Counted from the stretch's first letter, positions 1 through 8,009 are shown. The stretch is DNA of 64,000 nucleotides from Actinomycetota bacterium (GCA_029850535.1 JARCRU010000103.1:47765-111764); one strand, 5' to 3'. Numbers and translations are program-made. Notes: a model not told the origin generated them from the sequence alone.

Positions 1-1
1 G

Positions 2-124
2 TTCCTCTACCATCACGACCCCTCGCGGACCGACGACCAGGTGTTCACACTCCGGCAGTCGCTACGAGTGCCCAGTGGCATGGAGGTCGACGTTGCGATT
101 GAGGGTGATGAGATCAGGCTTTGA
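2..124 (+). CDS. C-terminal fragment of an MBL-fold metallo-hydrolase (5' truncated by window)
   Basis: The reading frame is open from the window edge and ends at a TGA at 122-124, giving 40 residues. It contains FLYHHDPSRTDDQV, which resembles the late histidine/aspartate segment of metallo-beta-lactamase-fold hydrolases (a HHDP motif followed by an acidic helix), and ends in a beta-strand-like tail. The metal-binding HxHxDH motif would lie upstream, outside the window. Substrate cannot be judged. The family call rests on one short motif. Confidence 0.5.
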   Translation, partial: FLYHHDPSRTDDQVFTLRQSLRVPSGMEVDVAIEGDEIRL

Positions 125-545
125 GGTCGCCCTCCCCCGTTTGTCGAATTCACTACCGACGGGTGTGTTGCAACTCGAGTCAGTGTGATCGGCCAGCGGA
201 TTCAAGGAGTGAGCGTCACGATTACGACCTTGACGATCGTCAGGTGGATGCGGGCAAAGTGAGTTCATCCTTTGGACGTGTCGGTTCCCGCTTGACGTTT
301 GATCCTTGAAATCCCTGGGCGACGTTGTGCGCGAATTCTGGTGGTGGCTCGCCCACTGATATGTAGCGCTGTGCGTTCATCAGTCGTTCGACGCCGAGAT
401 CAGCAACCCGTCAGTCGGACCTTGTTGGGGCGCTCATCGGTACGAACGGTCATCATGAGCGGATATCTGAGGATTTCGATGGACTCTCAGGATAGTGTCG
501 TCCAACAAGTAGCTCGGGCGACTCGCCGATGACCGGCACCGCGAA
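125..545. other. Intergenic region without a recognisable gene
   Basis: This 421-base stretch separates the MBL fragment (+) from the ABC ATPase gene (-), so two genes converge on it. Short open frames here have no ribosome binding site and no recognisable motif. A perfect 12-base palindrome, TGACGATCGTCA, lies at 231-242. No tRNA-like TpsiC arm and no clear terminator was found. Confidence 0.5.
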
Positions 546-2567
546 TTACGACGAGGCGTGCACCGACAGACTCACCGGCGTCTTCATGGGGAAGTGACAC
601 GCCGCTTCTTGACGTTCGCCAAAGGATCGGAACGCGGGCTCTTCCTGGGCACATATTTCCTGGGCGTGGGGACAACGCGTACGAAAGCGACACCCGGACG
701 GGGGGTTGATCGCGGAGGGCAATTCACCGCTCACGCGCACGCCGCGCCGTGACGACGCCGAGGGGTCGGGAACGGGGACCGCGTCGAGCAACCCCTGGGT
801 GTAGGGGTGCGCCGGCGAACGAAAGACCGACTCGGCGTCGCCCAATTCAACAATCTTGCCCAGGTACATGACGGCGATCGTGTCGGCCATGTAGTACACG
901 ACGGCGAGGTCGTGACTCACCATGACGTAGGACATCCCGTATTGGCGCTGCAGGTCCTTCATGAGATTCAAGATCTGCGCCTGTACCGAGACATCGAGCG
1001 CGGAGACGGGTTCGTCGGCCACGATGAGGCGTGGATTCAGGGCCAGCGCGCGGGCCAGGCCAATACGCTGACGCTGACCGCCCGAGAACTCGTGGGGGTA
1101 GCGGTCCGCCACCTTGGGGTCCAGACCGACCGAGGACAGCAGCTCGCCGACGCGCGTGGCTTGTTCCCCGCGACTCCCCACGTGCTGAATGGCCAAGGGC
1201 TCGCCGAGGATCTGCTCCACCTTCATTCGCGGGTCGAGCGAGGCGTAGGGGTCCTGGAACATCATCTGGCGATCGCGTCGTGATTCACGGGTCGGCTTGT
1301 GCCCCTTGGCGCTGACCAGATTCCCGTCGAAGTACACTTCCCCAGCGGTGAGGGTCTCGAGGCCCACGAGCATGCGCCCAATGGTGGTCTTGCCACAACC
1401 GGATTCGCCCACGAGACCCAGGGTCTCACCCTGGTTGAGTACGAACGACGCATCCGACACCGCGTGCACGGCACCCACCTTGTGACGGATCACGCCGCTC
1501 TTGATCGGGAATTCCTTGACGAGGCCTTGCGCGCGCAGGAGTTCCTTCTTCGGCGTCGGGGTGCTGGCCACGGTGCTCGGGCGAACCGTGACGGGCTGGG
1601 GACCCGCCACCGGGTGATAACACGCGAACTGGTGGCCACCACTTCCCTCCAGCGGGGGATCTTGCTGGTGGCAGGTGTCGGTCGCGAAGGAGCATCGTGG
1701 CGCGAAGCGACAGCCGACGATCTCCTTGGAGAGGTCCGGTGGCATGCCCGCAATGGAGTTCAACTCGTGCTTGCCCGTATTCTCCATTGAGGGCATGGAC
1801 GCCAGTAGCGCCTGCGTATAGGGGTGATGCATTTCCGTGAAGAGCTCTCGAGTGGGCGACTCTTCAGCCTTTCGCCCGGCGTACATGACGACGACTCGAT
1901 CGGTGCGGCCCGCGATGACCCCCATATCGTGAGTGATCAGCAACATCGCCATCTTCAACTCGGTGCGTAGGTGGTCAAGGATGTCCAAAATCTGCGCCTG
2001 GATCGTGACGTCGAGGGCCGTAGTGGGTTCGTCGGCGATAAGTAGTGAAGGAGAGCACGTCAGGCCCATGGCGATGATCACGCGTTGGCGGAGTCCGCCC
2101 GACAATTCGAAGGGGTACTGGTCGAGGCGCTCCGCGGGACGCGGCATCTCCACCATCTCGAGGACTTCGAGCGCGCGCTTACGCGCCTCGGCCTCGGACA
2201 CTCCGTTGTGAATCCGCAGTCCCTCACCGATCTGTCGACCGATCTTCATCGTGGGGTTGAGCGAACTCATCGGGTCCTGAGGTATCAACGCCACCGACTT
2301 GCCACGATGACGTCGCATCTCGTTCTCGCTCAGCGACGCCAGGTCCACTCCGTTGAGCACCACGTTGCCCGCCGAGATCTTGCCGTTGTTCGGTAGCAGT
2401 CGCATGATCGCGAGTCCCGTAGTGGTCTTGCCGCAACCCGACTCGCCCACGAGTCCGACGCATTCACCGGGCTCGATGTTGAGCGAGAAATCATTGACCG
2501 CCGTCGCGAATTTCTTCTGGACGGAGAATTGCACTGACAAGTTGTTTACCGAAAGCAGCGAAGTCAT
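546..2567 (-). CDS. Fused double-ATPase subunit of a peptide/nickel-type ABC importer (DppD-DppF fusion)
   Basis: The 673-residue cytoplasmic protein carries two complete ABC ATPase domains in one chain and would energise uptake of oligopeptides or similar solutes. Walker A motifs GESGCGKTT occur at residues 41-49 and near 385. The signature motifs are LSGGLRQRV and FSGGQRQRI, and the Walker B regions read LLIADEPTTALD and LIVADEPVSALD. Each half ends in an oligopeptide-type Cys-containing C-terminal region (GCRFAPRCSFA and GCRFRTRCPHA). I chose the ATG at 2567 because MTSLLSVNNL begins the usual first strand and a TATGAT -10 box lies nine bases upstream; a frame extending to 2663 would add an Arg-rich stretch. 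No permease or binding-protein gene is adjacent, so the partners must lie elsewhere. Confidence 0.88.
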   Translation of the reverse strand: MTSLLSVNNLSVQFSVQKKFATAVNDFSLNIEPGECVGLVGESGCGKTTTGLAIMRLLPNNGKISAGNVVLNGVDLASLSENEMRRHRGKSVALIPQDPMSSLNPTMKIGRQIGEGLRIHNGVSEAEARKRALEVLEMVEMPRPAERLDQYPFELSGGLRQRVIIAMGLTCSPSLLIADEPTTALDVTIQAQILDILDHLRTELKMAMLLITHDMGVIAGRTDRVVVMYAGRKAEESPTRELFTEMHHPYTQALLASMPSMENTGKHELNSIAGMPPDLSKEIVGCRFAPRCSFATDTCHQQDPPLEGSGGHQFACYHPVAGPQPVTVRPSTVASTPTPKKELLRAQGLVKEFPIKSGVIRHKVGAVHAVSDASFVLNQGETLGLVGESGCGKTTIGRMLVGLETLTAGEVYFDGNLVSAKGHKPTRESRRDRQMMFQDPYASLDPRMKVEQILGEPLAIQHVGSRGEQATRVGELLSSVGLDPKVADRYPHEFSGGQRQRIGLARALALNPRLIVADEPVSALDVSVQAQILNLMKDLQRQYGMSYVMVSHDLAVVYYMADTIAVMYLGKIVELGDAESVFRSPAHPYTQGLLDAVPVPDPSASSRRGVRVSGELPSAINPPSGCRFRTRCPHAQEICAQEEPAFRSFGERQEAACHFPMKTPVSLSVHASS

Positions 2568-2576
2568 TAAGAGAAA

Positions 2577-2582
2577 ATCATA
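2577..2582 (-). promoter_or_regulatory. Candidate -10 box of the ABC ATPase gene
   Basis: TATGAT on the minus strand, nine bases before the ATG at 2567. There is no Shine-Dalgarno sequence between, so the transcript would have almost no leader. Confidence 0.45.
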
Positions 2583-2671
2583 GTCCTTGGACTCGCCACG
2601 ACCCCTCGTCGAACCCCCTTTTCGCCTCCACCCACCATGATTTACTGGTCTGTAGCGACCCATGGGGCTCC

Positions 2672-2677
2672 TAGTAT
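2672..2677 (+). promoter_or_regulatory. Candidate -10 box for leaderless cofC
   Basis: TAGTAT is followed by seven bases and then the GTG at 2685. This spacing puts the start of transcription at or next to the start codon. Confidence 0.5.
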
Positions 2678-2684
2678 CAACCGG

Positions 2685-3230
2685 GTGGACAACCTCGCGA
2701 TACTGGTCCCACTCAAGGGCTTCGAGATCGCCAAGAGTCGGCTCCGCGAGGGTGGACTCGACGGAGTCGACGAGGTGGTCCGCAACCTCGCCCTCGGCGT
2801 GCTACGAGCGGCGCATCCGCGGCCTCTCTTCGTCGCCTGTGAGTCACCTGGCGTAGCGAGTTTCGCGCGCGAGTGCGACGCTGAGGTCATCACCTCGCCC
2901 ACCCCGGGTCTCAACGAGGCGGTGACCCACGCGTATCGAGAGCTAAGTGAGCGTTTCGATCAGATCTTGATTGCCCACGGCGACCTTCGCGATCCTCGCG
3001 GTCTCGGCGAGTACCGTCCGCGCGACGGGGTCACCGTGATCACCGACGACCGACGTACGGGCACGAATGCCCTCGCCCTACCGACGAAGGTGGACTTCAA
3101 CTTCCGCTTCGGTCTCGGATCCGCCGAGGCGCATCGGCGAGAGGCGCAGCGATTGGGCCTTGCGGTGCACATGGACTACGAAAGTCCCTGGCGCTTCGAC
3201 GTCGATGAGCCCGCAGACCTCATCGCATAA
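2685..3230 (+). CDS. cofC: 2-phospho-L-lactate/phosphoenolpyruvate guanylyltransferase (CofC/FbiD), coenzyme F420 synthesis
   Basis: The 181-residue protein matches the CofC/FbiD family, which joins GTP to 2-phospholactate or PEP in the first dedicated step of F420 side-chain synthesis. Visible marks are the N-terminal VPLKGFEIAKSRL (residues ~8-20, nucleotide-binding loop), HGDLRDP, DDRRTGTNALALP, FGLGSAEAHRREA and the C-terminal FDVDEPADL, in the family order. The GTG at 2685 starts exactly before the first strand and sits seven bases after TAGTAT; an ATG-containing upstream extension to 2637 lacks family features. The length is slightly short of the usual ~200 residues. It stands alone and converges on a tiny peptide gene; no other F420 genes are in the window. 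Confidence 0.85.
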   Translation: MDNLAILVPLKGFEIAKSRLREGGLDGVDEVVRNLALGVLRAAHPRPLFVACESPGVASFARECDAEVITSPTPGLNEAVTHAYRELSERFDQILIAHGDLRDPRGLGEYRPRDGVTVITDDRRTGTNALALPTKVDFNFRFGLGSAEAHRREAQRLGLAVHMDYESPWRFDVDEPADLIA

Positions 3231-3236
3231 ATGAAA

Positions 3237-3262
3237 TCGAGGGGGTCTCGCGACCCCCTCGA
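3237..3262. terminator. Bidirectional terminator-like hairpin
   Basis: An 11-base inverted repeat (TCGAGGGGGTC / GACCCCCTCGA) with a TCGC tetraloop lies just after the cofC stop. On the minus strand it is followed by a T-rich run, so it probably ends transcription of the small peptide gene as well. Confidence 0.65.
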
Positions 3263-3300
3263 ATCTCGCATCCTCTCGTGAGAATGCTCGTGCGGTGCTA

Positions 3301-3369
3301 CTACTTCTTGGCTACGGCCTTCTTGGCGGGAGCCTTCTTGGCTACTGCCTTCTTCGCGGCTGGTGCCAC
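3301..3369 (-). CDS. 22-residue Ala/Lys-rich peptide (histone H1/HU-tail-like)
   Basis: This small frame starts with GTG at 3367-3369 behind a full Shine-Dalgarno sequence AAGGAGGG (3373-3380) and ends in two consecutive TAG codons (3298-3303). The product is made only of Val, Ala, Pro and Lys, with the repeat unit AAKKAVAKKAPAKKAVAKK, like the DNA-binding tails of mycobacterial HU or bacterial H1-like proteins. An in-frame stop at 3397-3399 rules out a longer N-terminus. The terminator-like hairpin at 3237-3262 follows it. The strong ribosome site and double stop argue that it is translated; nucleic-acid binding is inference from composition. It could also be the relic of a longer histone-like gene. 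Confidence 0.45.
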   Translation of the reverse strand: MAPAAKKAVAKKAPAKKAVAKK

Positions 3370-3647
3370 TTTCCCTCCTTGGGTTTCAACGTTGAATCAA
3401 ATTGGGACCTCGTAGTCACCACCATGGTGATTCGTTGTCGGTACCGCCTTGATCGACGTGCACTCGACCATGTGTCATCCAACTTCACAGTTGTACGACG
3501 ACTACTCGCAGTGCACGGCCATTCGCGAAGGGCACTACTCAGTCATTTCGAAAATAACTTTGTATTCACGTCCCCTCCGCAAAGGACAATTAAAGTCCAC
3601 TCGCTTTACGTAGCAATGTCAAGCACCCTCATCATTTTTTCCAACCG
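3370..3647. other. AT-richer intergenic region between the small peptide gene and the coupling ATPase gene
   Basis: This is the divergent control region of the two flanking genes. It holds an inverted repeat GAATCA (3394-3399) / TGATTC (3428-3433) enclosing a palindrome CACCATGGTG (3420-3429), upstream of the small peptide gene. On the minus strand a TTGACA hexamer is present near 3608-3613, but no well-spaced -10 box accompanies it. No other gene is apparent. Confidence 0.4.
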
Positions 3648-4955
3648 TTGGTGATCGTGACACTCGATCGCGGCAACTACCTCGGACGCTCTCTTCACCA
3701 CGACGTGTCCAGTGGCGAGCAACGTTCGACGTTGGTCCTTGGTCCGAGTCGAAGTGGCAAGACCACTTCACTGATCATTCCCAACTTGCTGATGACGACG
3801 CGATCGTCGATCATCACATCAACGAAGGATGACGTGATGCGCGCGATGAGCGGAGTGCGCCACGATGGGGCGACATTACTCTTTGACCCTTCGGGCACCG
3901 TGCCCACACCGGTGGGAGTTCGTCGCGTGGGATACTCACCGATTCGTCAGGCTCAGTCCTGGGACGGCGCGGTCCTGGCCGCACGTAGTCTCGTCGACGT
4001 CAGTCGCCGACGTCACCTCGACGAGGGCGACTCACACTGGAACGAACGAGCGGGCGCCCTCGTCGCTCCCCTCCTGCACGCCAGTGCCTTGCGTGGCGAA
4101 TCTCTCGGACAACTGGCTTCGCGAGTGGATGCGCGCAGTGCCGACGACGTGCTCAGCTCACTCAGCGATCGCTACGGTCCCGCACACGCGTGCGTCACCG
4201 CGCTCAGCGGTGTGCTGGCCACAGAAGAACGGGAGCGATCAGGGATTTGGTCGACGGCATCTGGACTCTTCGCGGGGATGCGCACCGACGCGGCGCGGGC
4301 GTCGGCGCGTGAGTCCCCCCTCGACATTGAAGAGTTCCTCAGCGGTCCCCACCAATTGCACGTCGTTGCACCTAGCCGCTACCAGGCGGTGAGTGTGCCC
4401 CTCGTCGTCGGAATGATTGAGGAGGTCGTGCACGCCACCTACGACCGTCACCATCGTGGGGCTCGTCTCCTCCTCGCACTCGACGAACTCGCCAATGTTG
4501 CGCCACTACCACGACTCGCCGGCATCGTCTCCGAAGGAGGAGGTCAAGGTGTACTCACGCTCGCGTGCTTGCAGGATCTCAGCCAAGCGCGCACTCGATG
4601 GGGGGCGAACGCCGACGGGTTCTTGTCACTCTTCCCCACCACCGTGGTACTGCCCGGCATCGCCGATCGCGCGACACTCGAGATGATTCAACAACTGGCC
4701 GGGAGGTCGCTCGTCGAGTCGCACCAGGTGCAGCACTCGCGACGGGGCCGCGCCGAGGGCTACTCACGCTCGTGGATCGAGCGCGACAACGCGACGCTCA
4801 GCGACGTGGCCCGAGGCCGAAGTGGCTACGCGCTGGGGCTCAACGAACGAAAGGACGTGCGCTGGATCGAACTGACTCCGTCGTTCGCCGACGCGAGGTT
4901 CACTCGCTACCTCGAACGTCCAAGGTTGTCGCGCGAGATCTCGCGAGAGCGCTGA
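3648..4955 (+). CDS. VirD4/TraG-like type IV coupling ATPase, soluble (no membrane anchor)
   Basis: The 435-residue protein resembles the ATPase core of conjugative coupling proteins (VirD4/TraG/TraD), which pump relaxase-bound DNA into a type IV channel. Walker A is GPSRSGKTT at residues 32-40 and Walker B is LLLALDELANVAPL near 274-287, the latter with the DELANVAPLP sequence typical of the TraM-recognition/TraG domain. A HWNERAGALVAPLLHA segment near 130-145 is also typical. Family members usually begin with two membrane helices; this one has none, and starts directly with LDRGNYLGRS. Start is uncertain: TTG 3648, GTG 3651 or GTG 3657, with no Shine-Dalgarno sequence. Its 3' end overlaps the convergent relaxase gene by 49 bases. 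No VirB or other channel genes are nearby. Confidence 0.78.
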   Translation: MVIVTLDRGNYLGRSLHHDVSSGEQRSTLVLGPSRSGKTTSLIIPNLLMTTRSSIITSTKDDVMRAMSGVRHDGATLLFDPSGTVPTPVGVRRVGYSPIRQAQSWDGAVLAARSLVDVSRRRHLDEGDSHWNERAGALVAPLLHASALRGESLGQLASRVDARSADDVLSSLSDRYGPAHACVTALSGVLATEERERSGIWSTASGLFAGMRTDAARASARESPLDIEEFLSGPHQLHVVAPSRYQAVSVPLVVGMIEEVVHATYDRHHRGARLLLALDELANVAPLPRLAGIVSEGGGQGVLTLACLQDLSQARTRWGANADGFLSLFPTTVVLPGIADRATLEMIQQLAGRSLVESHQVQHSRRGRAEGYSRSWIERDNATLSDVARGRSGYALGLNERKDVRWIELTPSFADARFTRYLERPRLSREISRER

Positions 4956-5983
4956 CGCCAGGAGTCAATCTCGCGCGCGTCCAATGGTCGAGGACCGCGT
5001 TCTCTGATGGCGGCGATCATGCGCGCCTCGCGCACGCTCGTCGTCACTTCGCGCACGCCTCGTCCGGTGGTCATGGTGGGATAGAGCTGGTCGACGCCGG
5101 TGGTGACGTTGCGAGCCCCACTCCCCCACGTCGCGGCGTTCGCCCACGCTTCGACGAGGTGTCGGCGCGCGACGCTGACGCGTCCTTCGAGGGCCGCGCC
5201 GAAGGCGTGCTCGTCTAAGAGATCGCGCTGTCGTGTAGGCGTGCGCACTACGTCGTAAGGTTCAAATCGCGACAGGTCAGTGTGCCACGACGTCAGAATC
5301 TCCTCTCGAGTCCACTGGTGTTTGGCACCACGATCTGCGAAGTGGCCACCCCACAGGACACGGTACCCCTCGTCGAGCCCGGCCACGTGTTCGACCCCTT
5401 CGAAGGAGCGCCAGGGTGCGTAGGGGGTCGTGCGAGCGACGTTCGCACGCAGCGATGAACGATACAGCGCGTCGGCGGCCGCGGCGTGCGCGAAGAGTGC
5501 CCGCGAGTCAAGAACTCCTTGAGCACCCTCGGGACGAGCACCGACCAATACGTGGTCGTGCACGTGGGGCTCCCCGTGTCGATTCACGCCGTGGGTGAAG
5601 GCCACCACCTCGGTCCATCGTCCGGCCACGTCGTGGTCTTCACCATCTCGTCGCTCCCGCACGACCACGGCGCGCTGCTCGAGGTACTCCAGTGCGTCGC
5701 CCACGGCGTGGCGGTGCGCGCGAAGCACTGCGGGAGCGTGATCGGGATCGACGGCCACCAAGATCGACAGCGATCGAGGGGCGGCCACGATGAGGTCGTA
5801 GCCGACCACCGCAGAGCGCTCACTGGTTTGCAGAACCCGCTCAACGTCGGCGTCGCGAGTCGCGTCGCCCGCCCCACGCCACCACCACTGCGCGGGCCCG
5901 TCACGCACACCGTCAAGCTCGAGCGCACGGTCGTCGCTCAAGTACGACACGTCGCGCGAGCGTCGCACCAATACTCGTAGCAC
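4907..5983 (-). CDS. MobF/TrwC-type relaxase domain protein without helicase
   Basis: The 358-residue protein carries a TrwC-type relaxase domain, the HUH endonuclease that nicks one strand at oriT and stays bound through a tyrosine. A single N-terminal Tyr14 is in place, GYDLIVAAPRSLSIL (61-75) matches the family core strand, and the metal triad is complete with MobF spacing: H131, ten residues, H142, one residue, H144. The segment LDSRALFAHAAAADALYRSSLRA follows as in TrwC. The C-terminal RecD-like helicase of full conjugative relaxases (usually ~900+ residues in total) is absent and the frame ends cleanly. The GTG start has a strong GAGGAGG four bases upstream. It lies 29 bases downstream of pafBC on the same strand, so the two are probably cotranscribed. 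Confidence 0.8.
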   Translation of the reverse strand: MLRVLVRRSRDVSYLSDDRALELDGVRDGPAQWWWRGAGDATRDADVERVLQTSERSAVVGYDLIVAAPRSLSILVAVDPDHAPAVLRAHRHAVGDALEYLEQRAVVVRERRDGEDHDVAGRWTEVVAFTHGVNRHGEPHVHDHVLVGARPEGAQGVLDSRALFAHAAAADALYRSSLRANVARTTPYAPWRSFEGVEHVAGLDEGYRVLWGGHFADRGAKHQWTREEILTSWHTDLSRFEPYDVVRTPTRQRDLLDEHAFGAALEGRVSVARRHLVEAWANAATWGSGARNVTTGVDQLYPTMTTGRGVREVTTSVREARMIAAIRERGPRPLDAREIDSWRQRSREISRDNLGRSR

Positions 5984-6012
5984 GGGACCTCCTCGCGAGG
6001 CCCAACGGTCGC

Positions 6013-7959
6013 CTAGAGCTGGCTCAAAATCCGATTCGCCAGGTCGTGCCCGGCACGGACGTAGTGGTCAGAAGCCACGACCGCCCCCGGACCCGCCAGC
6101 AGCATGAGATGATCGAGGAAGTTGGAGTCGGTGACGTGGAAACGAACGGCGTGGCGACCATCGGCGAGGGGCACCCATTGCGCCCCGGGCAGGGGCTCGA
6201 ACAGATATCGCGCGGATCCCTCAACGATGACCACCACTTCGTCACCACCCTCACCCACTGCCGTCAACCAGTTCGTCACCGGATCGGATCCGCGCTCCTC
6301 GCTGATGTGCGACTTCGCCAGAATCGTCGCGATGCGGTCCACGCGGAAGGTTCGCCAGTCCTGACGGTTGAGGCAGTAGGCCCGCACGTAGGTGTGACCA
6401 TTGAGCACCTTGACCTGCGAAGGCTCGATCCATCGCTCCTCGACGGCTTCGGAGGTACCAGCGGCGTAGGTAATCTTGAGTTGCTCGCGCTGGGTCACCG
6501 CCTCGTAGACCGCCGAGAGCAACTGCTCGTTGGTGGGATGCTCGACTCGAATGAAATGACTGGTCTCCTCCTCGATCTTCTCAATCGCCGAGAAGATCGC
6601 GGGGTCCTCGAAGAGCCGGGACGCCTCGTGCAGCGCTACGTTGAGCTCGAAGAGGTCACGCCACATGAAGGCCGACGGTTCGTCGTCGTCCACGAACTCG
6701 GCGCGGTACGTCGAGTCGTCGGTGTCCTCGTGATCCCAGTCGTCGCATTCCTTGATGACCCGCGCGGGAAAGGACATGACGTCGTCGAATGCGTCGACCA
6801 TGGGTTCCATGGTCACTAGGCGCCCCATGATGGACCGCACCGCGTCGGGCTCGAGGGAGAAGCGCTTCGCCAGTTCCGACACCCGTAGTCCATCCTCGGC
6901 GTTGTAGACCGCGTGCAGCAGCTGCAGCGTCTGACCGAGCACATCACCCGACGCGAGCGTCGGGAACTTGATGGTCGACGCCGACGGAGCCTTACCCTCA
7001 TTGACGTGACCGAGCCAGTCCTTCAGATCCTTGACCAACGTCTTAGGACTCACGAGTCGCACCCGTTCGGCACCCTCGAGAACGAATCGCAGCGCCGCGT
7101 GGGGCCCGTCGAAGGTGATGCCCACTTCCACGCGTCCGTCCTTCTTCTTCGCCGCGGTCGCTCCGGGAAACTGGCGCACCAACAATTCGGCGTAGTCCTG
7201 GTTGGTGAGCACCACCACGTCAATTGGCGTAGGACGCTTCTGGTACTGGGGACGCCACGACGAAGCGAGTTCCGTGGTCACCTCGTCCACGTCGAAGTCC
7301 TGTGACGTCACCACGGGCATCGAGGTGATGCGGCTGAAGCGGTACCCCTTGATCATCCCGCCGCCCACCTCACGGGCCACCAAGTAGGAGCGTCCAGCCT
7401 CGTGAAGAATCTCCAGGGGCTCGACGAGACGCTCCTTGCGCACGGAGGACTGGTACTCGAAACGAAGTTGACGTCGCACCTTGATGGCGCGAATCGCCGG
7501 GGTGAGAAACGCCGAGTACTCCAGCCCGCCGTCGCCGGCGGGTCCGTCGTTGAAGACGCTGAACGCCCCCGACTTGCCAAAGCCGCAGAACCCGAGCGCC
7601 GTCGCGACCACTCGTCGTTCTTCGGGCGTGAAGTGAATCGGTGGCGAGTACCCACTACTGGGGTCGATTTGATACCCCACCAGTTCGTCGGGACGTGTCA
7701 CCGTCTCGATCTGAAAGCCTAAATCGCGGATGCGGGCCTTGTCACGCTCGAACTTCTGGCGCACCGCGGTGTCGTTACCCACGTACGCAGCCACTTTCTT
7801 CGGGAACTTGGAGGTAGCGGGAAACTCGTCGATCCTGAGATCACGCACGATTTCGTCCTGCGTGAGCGGACGCGCGTCAGCGTAGGCGCGCTGCAGCAGC
7901 AGTACGAGGGCGACGATGCGCTCACGACTCGGTTCGGCGCCGACGCGCGGACTACTCAA
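6013..7959 (-). CDS. pafBC: PafB-PafC fused WYL-domain transcriptional regulator (DNA damage response)
   Basis: The 648-residue protein consists of two tandem modules, each a winged HTH followed by a WYL domain, corresponding to PafB and PafC. In mycobacteria PafB and PafC form a heterodimer that activates most DNA repair genes after damage. The first HTH reads RIVALVLLLQRAYADARPLT and the second begins near residue 320 (LGQTLQLLHAVYNAEDGLRV); WYL-type segments appear near 170-210 and 490-560. The start is a TTG at 7959 preceded by GGAG seven bases upstream; an overlapping ATG frame closes after six codons. A one-chain fusion is known from several actinobacteria. No pup/proteasome genes adjoin it here; instead a relaxase gene follows after 29 bases. 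Confidence 0.85.
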   Translation of the reverse strand: MSSPRVGAEPSRERIVALVLLLQRAYADARPLTQDEIVRDLRIDEFPATSKFPKKVAAYVGNDTAVRQKFERDKARIRDLGFQIETVTRPDELVGYQIDPSSGYSPPIHFTPEERRVVATALGFCGFGKSGAFSVFNDGPAGDGGLEYSAFLTPAIRAIKVRRQLRFEYQSSVRKERLVEPLEILHEAGRSYLVAREVGGGMIKGYRFSRITSMPVVTSQDFDVDEVTTELASSWRPQYQKRPTPIDVVVLTNQDYAELLVRQFPGATAAKKKDGRVEVGITFDGPHAALRFVLEGAERVRLVSPKTLVKDLKDWLGHVNEGKAPSASTIKFPTLASGDVLGQTLQLLHAVYNAEDGLRVSELAKRFSLEPDAVRSIMGRLVTMEPMVDAFDDVMSFPARVIKECDDWDHEDTDDSTYRAEFVDDDEPSAFMWRDLFELNVALHEASRLFEDPAIFSAIEKIEEETSHFIRVEHPTNEQLLSAVYEAVTQREQLKITYAAGTSEAVEERWIEPSQVKVLNGHTYVRAYCLNRQDWRTFRVDRIATILAKSHISEERGSDPVTNWLTAVGEGGDEVVVIVEGSARYLFEPLPGAQWVPLADGRHAVRFHVTDSNFLDHLMLLAGPGAVVASDHYVRAGHDLANRILSQL

Positions 7960-8009
7960 CTTTGTTCTCCATCACCGTGAAGGGTAGCGGGTGAGAACGC
8001 TCGACGGCG

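Noticed and set aside
3648..5983. Integrative conjugative element or prophage
   Set aside because: No integrase, attachment repeats, replication, entry-exclusion or channel genes are present, and composition matches the surroundings.
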